From Massariosphaeria phaeospora (taxonomy: Eukaryota > Ascomycota > Dothideomycetes > Pleosporales), in assembly GCA_011032825.1 (NCBI GenBank), contig JAADJZ010000012.1, forward strand, positions 806,001-870,000: a DNA stretch of 64,000 nucleotides, in the 5' to 3' direction. Made by a program: the position numbers and the translations under genes. How positions within the stretch are numbered: position 1 is the first letter of the stretch; every line of letters starts with the position of its first letter. The notes beneath the pieces are model-generated. The model saw nothing but the letters and a program-made list of their open reading frames with translations, was not told where the DNA came from and searched no databases. This document shows positions 1 through 10,900 of this stretch, in pieces.

Positions 1-177
1 GTCGTCTTCTCCGTGCTGGGAACGATTTGGCAGATGTTCGGCTACTACAGTCTGCCCAGTGACCCTGTGGGTTATGTTCAAGTACGGCCCACGGTTGCGC
101 AAAACGTGACCAGCTGTGAGTCCGGTGCAACACTGATCGGTTACCATCAATGTTCCAAGAGTGCCGATTATATCTAG
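1..177 (+). CDS. 3' end of an unidentified gene, truncated by the window edge
   Basis: A frame open from the first base runs 58 codons to TAG at 175-177 with no internal Met, so this reads as the C-terminus of a gene that begins to the left. It starts with a hydrophobic stretch (FSVLGTIWQMFGYYSL) that could be the end of a membrane segment, followed by a polar tail with two cysteines. I do not recognise the family. The codon usage looks coding, but the length is short, so chance openness is possible. Confidence 0.4.
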   Translation, partial: VVFSVLGTIWQMFGYYSLPSDPVGYVQVRPTVAQNVTSCESGATLIGYHQCSKSADYI

Positions 178-2433
178 AGGCCTGTAGTTGTCGGCAATGC
201 TATCACCGCCTTTGATCTTGCTATCTGTCGCCGTGGTCTCGTATTCCGTGCCTCGTTGAAGAGGGTTCTCGTGAACAAAGTATGGGCCACACGGCATATT
301 CAACCACAAGGGTAATTGTGGGCAGTAGGTACTTTCTGCCGCTGTGAGAAAATATGTGCGTCGTTTTTCCTTCGAACCGCAACTGATGCGTTCAAAGCTG
401 ACAGCTGCATTAGAGATTTCTCAGAGAAAAGGAATATGGGACACAAGATTGACATACCCGATGTTGTAAAGAAGTTGGAAAAGGCGGAACTGGAACTGTA
501 CATGCTTCAAACTTGTAAAAGTCTTGTCTTTTCGGACTTCCATACTTGGTCCTCGTATAGCAGGGCGGCTTGGGCTTGCGATATTACGCGTTGGTCTTGC
601 TCTCCGAAACCTTTCTGAAGTCCTACTGCAAAAGGAGTTCTTTGAGCGATCTTGTCGTGATCTTGTGGTGCCGCCTTACAATCTCTTGAGGGCTTTGCGG
701 GGGGAGGGAAATGGTAGTAATCCATGTTATGATTTGTTAGTTTTTAACAACAAATAAGAATGAAATGGGTGGTGTTCGGGGACAAGCATCAAGCTACGAA
801 GGAAGTCAATGTTTTGATTTGTCGTGCCAATAAAGCTATGGCAACCGCAAGGGCTGAGAAGGAGAAGGTGCGAAATAGAGCTAACGCTTGCTTGATCTAT
901 ATGAAGACGTGTCGATTGGGGTTTGCAGGATGTCCGTTTCACTGACGCCGACGCCGACGTCGACCGTCTGCTGGTATCTGCGCCGAACCGATCGTATAGA
1001 CTACCCATAGTACACTATCGTAGTATCGGTAGCAAGCGTCATTTCACTAATAACTGCGAAGGACTTTCAGATATGAACTGGTCTCTCTACCACCTTGTAA
1101 GTTGAGATCATATACTAATAACCGTATCGAGGGAAATTGGTGTAAAGCGGCGCAAGCTTAGGGAGGGATTTCAGTGCGGTGTACTGCGTCGAATGAGAGC
1201 TGAATGAGCGGATCGAGGAAGAGCTGCCGGTCGGTCTAGGTTGACGGAGAACGGTGAAGAAGAGGATGAGGAGTTCTAATACCTTTAAATTTTGCGTGCG
1301 CAAATGTTAATTCAGAGTGGTGGTTAAACTGTATCTTCTCTCCATTGCGCTGGACCACTCAGCAATGGTGGTGCAATTCAAGTTAGCGCCAAGACTAGTG
1401 TCTTGGCCTCACAGGTGGTAAATGGCGCGGGCGTCCATCAACACCTCTACACGCTGTATTGCGGATGTCATAGCTTGCAACCAGTTAGTTTTCACCTTCT
1501 CTAATTTTGGAGTGGTAGCTGCATGATTACTCGGTAGCTGAAGGCGCCTTGTCCTATCAGTGCGGTCGTGTTGGTGCGGTCATGCTGTCTGTCGCATTGT
1601 TCGTCGCACGCTGCTCAATTGACGGATACCCGATTCGTTCAATTCCATCTGGTTGTAGATTGTTGACAGTGTGTTGAACTTACTTGCCTGGTTTAAATTG
1701 AATCGATTGTTAGTGGATTGATTGATTGATTGATTGCGGATTTTGAGTATTGATTTTGGGTGGGCAATCCGCCGCTCGCTGATGACGTAATCTGGATCGG
1801 TGCCGCTCGCTCCGGCGCTACCTGCCTTGCCTCGCCTCTGCCGCCGTCTGCGGCGCCACTTGCTAAGCTTAATCATCAATCTAAATCAATCCAGAATCCA
1901 TGGATCAATCCATTCATCCTACAAAACGTGCATAGTCTGTTCGATTGAAAAGGATGGGATTATTTGCCATTCCGTTCAATGTGAGGATCCGGATTGGATT
2001 GAACGGACTGTTGCCAACTCTGCGCCTGGTCGCACTGGAGTGGGAGTGTAAGGATAAGTCAGGTGATAGGCCTCGAACCTTGGAACCGTGAACACCCGTA
2101 CCTAGATCTGGGCAGGGGTTTAGGGATCGTCACAAAAGCTTACAAACTCGCGGCCATCCACGGGCCCATGTGTGAGACATGCACGTAAACCCCATCATCA
2201 GCACAAATGAGCGCAGATCGAGCAGTTCAGCAAAAGCGTTGGAATATTCTGAATCGACTATATCTAACATCCAAAAGAGTGTGGTAATGAAGCATTGCCA
2301 AGCATGAAAGAGTTCTGAAAAGGAACGTGCAGGTCATGAACATCATCAACGAGTCCAATGAGTGTGTCAAGAACAAATGAAAGACAAAACCGAGACGTCA
2401 ACACACGAACGGGCATACTAGGATCTTGAGCCC
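178..2433. other. Intergenic, gene-poor, no convincing gene
   Basis: Only short open frames on both strands, none with recognisable domains, a splice-supported extension or coding-like composition. It holds a (GATT)5 microsatellite at 1716-1736. The sequence looks like degenerate non-coding DNA to the left of the GRF gene. Confidence 0.5.
1716..1736. repeat. (GATT)n microsatellite
   Basis: Five uninterrupted GATT units are visible. No functional role is evident. Confidence 0.9.
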
Positions 2434-3564
2434 TCAAGCATCATCAACCTCGTCTTCGTCACGTCCCAGTTCGAGAAGACATTTCCTGAGCCTGGCCGAC
2501 TCAGCAGCTGTTTTAGCCTTTTCGCTGCGGATCCTGGCCACCTGCTCAGTAATTTCCATCTCCTTGGCCCTCACTGAGTCCAAAGCAACGACATAGCGAG
2601 CCCTATAGTTCGTGATGTAACGGGACACATCATGCAAGATATTTTGCTCCACATCCTCGTCGATAGGGGTGACACTCACCCTCAATCTCTTCCGAACACT
2701 GTGGAAAAACGGGTCCTTCGCAACACTGTCAAACGACAACTGATTGTAAATGTCGGGCTGAGTGGAAGCGCCGGTAGTAGCTGTGTTGGTCTTGTCTGGA
2801 GATCCACGCGTAGAGCGCGTTTGAACGAAACTTTCGCCCACGGGTTCGGGCGTTACTGTGGCAAGCACAGTGCGGTCGTCGGACGCAATGTACTCCGCAA
2901 GGAAATCGTCGTCTTGTATACTGGTAGCGTTCTGCGTCACCATGCGTTGCGAATTTGACGAGCGAGTCGTAGCGCCGCGCGTGAGAACATTCCCGGGCGT
3001 AGCCTTCTGGGCCTTTCGTGGTGCAGACTTCTTCGAAGTCTTCCTCGACTTGGGAGGTGGGTAAGCATCTGAGTCATCCTCAGAGGGGACAGAGATCACG
3101 GTGCGGTCTTCCAGCTCCTGGGCGGCCTTGTGCTTGCCAGCTACGGTTCTTTTCAGGGACTTGGATGGGCCTTGAACTGCCTTGTTCTCGCACGAGGGAT
3201 GCTTCCCTTGTCCACACGCCATTTCCTCCAATTGTTCCGCGTGCCATTCCGGAAAGACAAATCCGCACTCTGAACCGGTGCTGAACATGCAGCAAGAATA
3301 AACTGGAGATAATCAGAACTATCTCCAGGCTTGACATATAGAAAATCGACTTACAACGAGCGTGGCCGCGATTTTCACGCAAAACCGCTGGTACGCTTTT
3401 TGAGTCGTCGCACTGGCCTGAGTGAGATACATTAGCCGAAGAACGCATGTTAGACACTTGGACATATACTTACAGAACCATGTCCCATTGATGTACTGTC
3501 TAGCAGCCTCGTCGTACACCTTGGACGGTTCCGCGAGTGTCGTAATGTGCTCATCCAGACTCCG
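2434..3564 (-). CDS. GRF-type zinc finger protein with C-terminal coiled coil
   Basis: Minus-strand gene read as exons 3564-3474, 3417-3355 and 3302-2434, separated by introns of 56 nt (3418-3473) and 52 nt (3303-3354), both GTAAGT...AG. Splicing assembles a compact motif: FCQCDDSKSV, then RENRGHARFYSCC, then GSECGFVFPEW. This is the C-x-C...GRxFYxC...CGFFxW pattern of GRF zinc fingers, which bind single-stranded nucleic acid in DNA-repair and topoisomerase proteins. The rest is low-complexity, rich in S, T and K with basic patches, and the last ~60 residues look helical or coiled (EMEITEQVARIRSEKAK). The visible part is 340 codons. The first exon is not resolved: no in-frame Met precedes 3564, and the only adjacent donor would leave an impossible 25-nt intron. 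Role inferred only: DNA- or chromatin-associated. Confidence 0.6.
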
Positions 3565-5264
3565 CTGTCATACCATCGCGTCGACTTACCAACGGTCCGG
3601 CAGTATCCAGACCAGAAAATTGTCACGAGCTCGTAACGAGGGAGCCTCATGCGTTTGCAGTGTCCAGACCATCGGTGGAGCTTCCATAGCACTTGAGCGC
3701 ACTTTCGAGTTCTGCACGAGTTTTCCCCATGCTTTCTACATGCAAGCAAGGAGCCTTGACAGATCCCGTACATCGCTCCCCCCTCGGTCGCCCCCCGCCC
3801 CCCGCCCCCCACCCCTCGCCCCTCTGGCTAACCAGACTGACAGATCATGCCTGGTGGCTAATCGCTAAATCGTCTCTTCCGCTCGTACATGACTGTAGCA
3901 TTTCGCGGCCCTAGAGCCTGCAGTGCGCAATGCACTCCTACGCTACGCATCCATCTTTCTGCAGCCGCGTCCTGTTCGCTCCAGTGATCAATGATACCCG
4001 GCTGATCAACCTCTAGATTTTCGTCTTGACCTAGCACTTCGGCAATTCTCAAGGGTTACCCAGTGCTATGCGCCATTCATGCATCCAATCTCAACACGCC
4101 TCCATCTGCATACCCATTTCACCTCGCTCTGACGAAGATTGTACCTGCCGTTTACGTCCTGGCATCGGCTTTTACGCTATACTTTTACATTGACGTGGCA
4201 ATTTACCGAGTCTAGAGCTCTGCCGCATGTAACGGTGTGTAAAGGGCCACCCTAAACACAGCCATCTAGTGGTGGAATCTACCTGTATTGACTTGACCAG
4301 TGCGATGATCCTTCTTGCCGCTCGCTTCATTTCCGATCTGACCACCAGCCGGGCGAAAATATGGCACAGGAACGGGGTGAACAAGCGGGTTACTGTGCCG
4401 TTTTTTTCGCACGGCCTATGTAACCGTACCCTTGAAGCACTCAACATACGAGTCCGCCTATGTGCATACACGATGCATTCCATATTGCTCATCGCCCAAC
4501 AAAGCCTCCAGGCCATCCGTGTCACCCATTCACCATGCTCCCCCTGGCTAGCGAGGATTTATGCCGTGTCCATTAACTCAACAGGGCAGAGCCATGCTTC
4601 ATGCTCTGCGGTCCATTCTATTGGCATTTGCCAGCAGATAGAGTTCACTCAATAAATGCATGGAACAGCCAGCCGCCCATGCATCGTCCCCTTTGTACGC
4701 TCTCCGAGTCAGCCGCCTCGGATCGATGGTGATCCGCATCTCATGGTCACACTGCAGTTCCTGTAACGTCTACTGGCCACACGTTGGCACTGCCTGTGGG
4801 ACTAAAGCGGTAATCAGGAATAATTTGCATGCTGCAGCTGATTCGCGTCATAGATGTGTGAGCCGGTTCAGGTCAATTTCCACGCTTTCTCCGCGCAGAC
4901 TATCGAAACACGTTGCCCGCTTCTTTTCCTTATCACTAGGTCGTTCCCTCTTGTTGGGACCTAACATAGCCTTGTTTTGTCCTGTGTCCCGTACACCCGA
5001 GCTCAGTATCATACAAGCTCACTGTGTTATCACCACCGATTTGCTTGCCTATTGTCCAAGCCCACTGTGCTATCGCTGCCGACTCTTTGCATTGTCTTCT
5101 AAGCCCACCGAGTCTTGCCGTCAATTTGCTACCCTATCCATCAGTGGTGAGCTTTACCGTGGTACATACCGCCTCTTTTCATGGTGCAGTCACGCAGACC
5201 GAAATACTAACGATGTTCAGGAATTCCGACGCTCAGATCACCGCATTCACCCACTTGAACTATT
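3565..5264. other. Intergenic / LINE 5' flank, no convincing gene
   Basis: No frame with domain content. A G/C-rich C-run tract lies at about 3780-3830. Positions 3628-3658 carry a ~30-bp sequence that recurs in the tandem block near 33.46 kb. The last few hundred bases before 5265 are pyrimidine-rich and may be the 5' untranslated region of the LINE, but no element boundary or target-site duplication could be fixed. Confidence 0.45.
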
Positions 5265-7959
5265 ATGCCAGCTTCTGCACTCAACGAGGATGCGTTCATC
5301 GAGAAAATGCTCCCGCTCGTGGCTAAGAAGTTGGAGCCTACGTTTGCGAAGAAGTTGCTCAAAGGGATGCAGCCGATGTTGAAGGAGTGGACTGAGCAGA
5401 TGCTCGATGCGAAACTTGATCAGAAGATACACAACATAATCGACACCCAGATCATGGCCATCCGGGACGCGTACATTCTGTCGCCCGAGTACAAAAAGCG
5501 TCATCCGGCAGCTAAGTTCCTCCGGGTTACTCTATGCGAGCCTCACAAGTCACATTTCAAGGAGAAATGGGATGATCTCACGGTCAAGGCAAAGACTTTC
5601 TAGGGTCTACTGGAAAGTCTTTACATCAGCGGATCTCTCTACAACTTGGTCAACTGGGTTACGTTCGCTTGGGATTGTCTGATGCTCTGGACAACTACAG
5701 AGCATTATCTGGACTAGCTACGCCAATCCAGCAATCAGATCCGTGCTATCTTGGAGTTAGATTAAGAATGCTCTTCTGACGAAGGGCGCAATGTGTCATA
5801 CACGTTGCATGTCAAGGCTCTTTTTATGGAGGTTTCCCCTGAAAAGTTACGGCAGTGGGAGCAGGAGAACAATATACGCATTGAGAGAGGATATCGTAAG
5901 TGGCAATCGTTGCGGTTGGACCTACTTTCTTTGCGTGATATTGTCTGATTCTACTAAGACTACACTATCTACCTCGATGGCATAGCCTACCCGGCGCTTC
6001 TTTGGCATTCGAGCTTCGATCCGCTGCTTTGTCATGGGTGCGGCGAGCCCGGTTACAAGAAGTCTGCGAGCTGCACACCTACGTGCCAGTTCTGCGGCGG
6101 GTCCTATGAGCTACCCCGCTGCAAGTGGAAGAAGCAGCTGGATCGGGGCAAACAACGCAACGACAAGCGTCTTATGGAGAGTGCCTGGAAGGAGATCAAA
6201 TGTCCCAACTGCGGTGAGGGGCATGCGGCATGGGCGGTTGACTTGTGCAAGAGCCTGAAGGTCATGGAGCATTTGCAGAAATGCAAGCTGAAGTCACTCA
6301 GCGGACCTGACTATCTGCCCTCGGAACAGGTGCATGCCGACGGCCTTGTGTGGCAGCATGTCCGTCCGAGACGTACGCAAGCTCCTTCGAGTGCGGCGCC
6401 ACGTCCGGCGGCCAGGGCCGGTCGCCCACAGCAGGAGCGCCCGGCACCGCCTGCCCCGCCTGTCGCCCGAGGACGGGCGCGAGCGCAGCAGCAGGCGCAG
6501 GAGCACTCGGCATCTGCTCGCCAGCCGCCCGGACGCGAGCAGCAGGCGCGCCCGCCACCCAGCAGGCCCACGACCACGACCCAGCGGCGGCCGCCCCCGC
6601 CACCTCCACCTCCACGCCGGTCCACTCGTCTCCAACCCCAACCGACGAGCGCGGCATCGCCATCTGCCAGCACGGCCGACGCTATGGATTGGAGTCCTGA
6701 CGAGGGCGACAGTGCCGGTCTTCAGGCCGATTCAGACAGCTTCAAGCACTGAACGCGCTTCGATGGTCAATCAACCACGTCAGCCTCCCCCGCGGGCCCT
6801 TCACCGCGCTTTGGTCCCACAAGTCCAAAGGCCTCAGCCAGCTTTAAGCACCGAACGCACTTCAGTGACCACTCAGGGTCGTCAGCCCCCTCAGCAGATC
6901 CTCCGCCGCGCTGCTGTCTCACCAGTCCAGAGCCCCCCACGGGCTTCAAGCACAGAGCGCGCCCCAGTGCCCATGCGAAGCCATAAACCTCTCCAACAGA
7001 TCCTCCGCCGCGCTGCTGTCTCACCAACCCAGAGCCCTCAGCGGGCTTCAAGCACAGAGCGCGCCCAGGATCCCACGCGAAGACACAAGCCTCTCCAACG
7101 GATCATCCGCCCCACGTCTACCTCGCCAGCTCCGAGTCTCCAGCCGTCCTCCAGCTCCGAGAGTTCACAGCGAGTCATACGAAGTCGTCGCACTGCTCGT
7201 GATCGAGCCCGGAGTCGTGAGCGCTCTCCCAGTGTCCAACGCACGGCAACAGCCATGCGAAGTCGCCAATCCGCTCAGGGCGATTCACGCCATGCTCTCA
7301 TGTCTCCAGTCCAAACTCGTCTGCGTTCTCCAAGCATTCGGCGAGCGAAGACGGCCATGGGGAACGATCAGCCTCCCCAGGACCCCTCAAGCGTGCCAAT
7401 ATCACAAGTACGGGGTCGCCAACCTTCTCCGAGCTATCGACCTACCCAAACTATGGCACGACATGCTGCAAGTCCCCAGCGCCTGCGAAGCTTGGAAAAT
7501 GTGGCCGCATTGCCGGATGCCGGTACCTCAACTGCTACCACGGGGAAACAGATCGATCCCTTGTCTATGAAGTTGCGCAGCGGAGCCCAACTGCAAGGAC
7601 CTGTCGCCTCGTCTTCCTCTCGAACACTGAAGAGACCGAGAACGACGCCCCAGAGTCCAGCCCATGATATCAGTGCCAGCTCGCCCTTCATTAATAAAGA
7701 GAATAGTGAAAGTGCGAGAAGGCTGGGTAGCCGCACCAAGCGTCGGCGTGTTGACGACGTGGGGACCGTGTGCTTTCGCCCCCTGGCAGACGTCTCTGGG
7801 GACGTGGCCGCTATCCAAAACACCGAGGATGAGACAAGTCAGATTCCGCTTGTCAAACAAGTCTTCGAAAGACAGCTCGCCACCCGTATTCGACATCGGG
7901 CTAGTGGTGTCGCCACCTCTATCGTATCGCGCTCCGTTCCTACTGTGATTTATCAATGA
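5265..7959 (+). CDS. LINE ORF1, gag-like protein with zinc knuckles (disrupted)
   Basis: Starts at ATG 5265 with a helical, charged N-terminus. The frame changes near 5.59 kb and returns near 5.77 kb; a 63-nt intron-like segment (5896-5958) then removes a TGA and a TAA. From 6030 the frame encodes a nucleic-acid-binding zinc region: CHGCGEPGYKKSASC, then further Cys pairs (CQFC, CPNCGEGH). A Pro/Arg/Gln-rich disordered tract follows, ending with MDWSPDE before stop 6750-6752. The reading then continues in the next frame, where a 34-residue unit is repeated four times (6748-7155), and ends at TGA 7957-7959, overlapping the ORF2 start. The knuckle region identifies it as the RNA-binding coat protein of a LINE ribonucleoprotein. 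It could not be translated as one chain in the copy seen here without frame changes. Confidence 0.65.
5896..5958 (+). other. Intron-like segment in LINE ORF1 (63 nt)
   Basis: Donor GTAAGT at 5896, acceptor TAAG ending 5958, length a multiple of three. It contains an in-frame TGA and TAA; its removal joins two coding-like stretches in the same frame just ahead of the zinc knuckles. The branch point is weaker than in the ORF2 introns. Confidence 0.5.
6748..7155 (+). repeat. Four tandem 102-bp units encoding a 34-residue repeat in LINE ORF1
   Basis: Each unit begins with a TER[AT] word and contains a Q/K-P-L/P-Q-x-I-L-R-R core followed by SP-x-QSP. Units are exactly 34 codons and diverge progressively; the fourth is the most degenerate. 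Basic, Pro-rich and probably disordered, consistent with RNA binding. Confidence 0.75.
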
Positions 7960-10900
7960 CTGCACACCCGAAAGCAGCCCGACAACCTCATCTGAAGATC
8001 CTACAGATGAACCTACGCAAGAACCACGCCGTCCAGCTGGAGCTGATAAGAGCTGCATCGGCCCTAGATCTAGACGTGATCGCTATCCAGGAGATCTCAC
8101 CCACTACGTTAGCGTTGTTGAGCAATAACCCCGACTACCACCTGGAGTGCGATCGGGATGCATTTCAACTTTCGCGGGCGCTACAACCCAAGGTCTGCTT
8201 CTACATCCGGAAAAAACTTCTCAAAGAGGACTGTAAAGTTAAGTTCCACAGTGACCTCATGGCTTCATTCTTTATTGAGACAGGGTATGGTCCAGTTGCT
8301 GTGCACAGTATTTACAACTGCCAGGAAGGTCTCACCGCCAACGATATTCTGGATCTACTGGACCCATCGTATCATAACATTATAGTAGGTGACTTCAACT
8401 GGCATCACTTCTGGTGGGGAGGTGCCCAAGTCAAACCTCAGAGCATCGAAATACAAGCCAGAGAACTCCACGCTGCCCTTATTCACCGGATGGATCTTCT
8501 CACTATGCCTGGAGTGAAGACTTGGGAGAAGACACCCCGATCAAAGACTTGGAGTACCATCGATTTGGCCTTTGCTGACAAAGGTTTTGCATCTCGCTGT
8601 GAGTGGGACATGCCGTCAGACTCAGACATCCCGGATGGGTCCGACCATTTCGCCAGTACTATAACTGTGGATGTTTCTGCTGCCGTCGAACTTGTCAAGA
8701 AGAGGAATTGGAGGCTGACCGATGAGCGGAAACAGAAGCTCAAAGCTGAGACTTTCGCTGGGCTGGCTGACATGGAGGCTTGGTTTCTGAAATCCGAAGT
8801 AGGCGTCCAAGCAGCCGCAAAGGCCATGGAGAAGGTCTTTCGGGACGTAGTTGCCAAGCATGTTCCTTACTCTCGCCCTTCACCGCGGTCTAATCCAGCT
8901 TTCACACCTGATGTCCAACAAGCTACGAAGGCCAGAAATCAGCTTCGCCAACGACTCGCCCGTAAGTATAGCCCGGAACTGGATGATGCATGCAGAAAGG
9001 CTAGAGCCACAGCGCAGAGGCTTCTGCGGAATTCGAAAACCAAGTCGACATGCGAGTTTTACGGAACCGCGGACCTATCTAAACTCTATCGATCACTGCG
9101 TTCATTCAAGAAAAAATGCAGAACCACAGATGTCAGCACACATGCCTCCTTTGTCGAAAGGTGGCCACACGTTCTCGGAGCCTGCTGAGCAGGCTACGTG
9201 TGTTTACAATCATTGGTTTGATGAGCCAGATCTTCAGGACCAGTCGACAGCAAGTAACTCGACCACGGACGACGGCTCGAGGACCCACGACTCCACCGCA
9301 CACGGCTCAACCACCAAAACCAACGATCCGAACTCACCATGCCTTGATGAGCCCAATATTGTTCAGGCTCCCGATTTCAACCGTTCCATTGGTCTTGGTA
9401 AGCTTCGTCGCCGGGAGTTGAAGCGTATCATCAAAGGATTAAAGAACAACAAGGCTAGTGCCGATGAGGATATTACGAATGAGTTTCTGAAGATCTGCTG
9501 CGACGAGATAATGGACCATCTACTACCACTCCTCAACGCATGTTTGGCGCTTTCCTATTTTCCTTCATCTTTCCAGCTCTGCACAATTGTAGCAATTCCC
9601 AAGGCAGGCAAGAAGAGGGCACTAGATGAAGATGGCAACAAAGGTCCAGATCCCTACAGTTTGCCAAAAAATTGGAGGCCTATCTCACTGCTTTGTTCTT
9701 TGGGCAAGGTCTTGGAATCCATTATGGCCAAACGTCTTCTCGCTCGAGTTTTCAAAGGTAACTTGATCCCGAAAACGCAGATGGCTTTCAACGGCAGATC
9801 CACTGAGACAGCTCTGCGATATATTATTGACATAATCCGGACCGCCTGGAGACACAACAAGGTCGTGAGCATCATGATAACTGGTATGTACATTTACAAA
9901 TCTTCTCACTGTCACTGCCCGTCTTGTTGAAATCGTGTCAGCTAACTATCACTTTTTGTAGATATGTGCAGTGCCTACAATTGCGTCAACCACGAAAAAC
10001 TCTTGGAAGAACTCCGCAGAGTCAAAACACCGGTACGTTCTGCTCTTCTTCTTCGGTCCATCGATGTATGCTAAACCCTTTCCAGGAGGATCTCGTTAGA
10101 ATAATCGGTTCCTATCTTCACAATAGGAAAGCGTTCTTGAAGATACCAGGCTACGAGACTCCCGAGCCCTTCGCATTCAACAGGGGTATTCCTCAAGGTG
10201 GACCGATGTCCACCATCTTGTTTCTTCTTTATACGGCGCCCCTTCTGAACACACTGTCCACGCCGGAATGCACCACAGCGTCACCCAATTCGTCACACGG
10301 CATGGCCTACGCTGATGACACCAGTCTCATCGCGGTCTCAAATTCCTTCCCGATGAACTGTAAACTACTGGAGAAGTCACATCAGAAGTGTGTTGAGTGG
10401 GGAGATGAGTACCACATGGAGTTCGAGCCCAGCAAATACAAGGTCATTCACTTCACTCGTCGGAAACAGAGATCGATTCGAAAGCAACTCTCTCTCGCTC
10501 CGAGAATCGAGGGGTTTGACAAGAAGAAAGGCCTTGTTTCGGAGGTGAGACTACTGGGTGTGATTTTGGACAGTGAGCTGCGGTGGAAAGCTCATGTGCA
10601 CTCTGTATGTCTATTCGAATCTCTATGCGCTGTTCTAATCATGTTCACAGGTGGTGGAGAAAGCACGTAGACTGCAAGGTGCAATGTCTTACTTTTCTCG
10701 CTTCGGATCCGGTCCCAAACTCGCACGAGCGCGACGACTCTATCTTTCCACCGTCAGGATGATACTTTCTTACGCGTGTCCGGTCTGGTATCGTACTGGC
10801 CCGATGGATGGGCTGCAACAACAGCTGAAGAAGATGCTTGTCCAAGCTCAGAACCGCTCTCTTCGTTCAATGACCCACGCATTCAAGACATCGCCTATAG

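Noticed and set aside
3565..3589. 25-nt GTAAGT...CAG segment upstream of the GRF gene read as an intron
   Set aside because: Too short for spliceosomal splicing and it does not keep the frame; the first exon is left open instead.
9100..9150. Programmed frameshift in ORF2
   Set aside because: Reading needs a +1 change, no conserved slippery site is evident, and other indels in the copy make decay or assembly error more likely.
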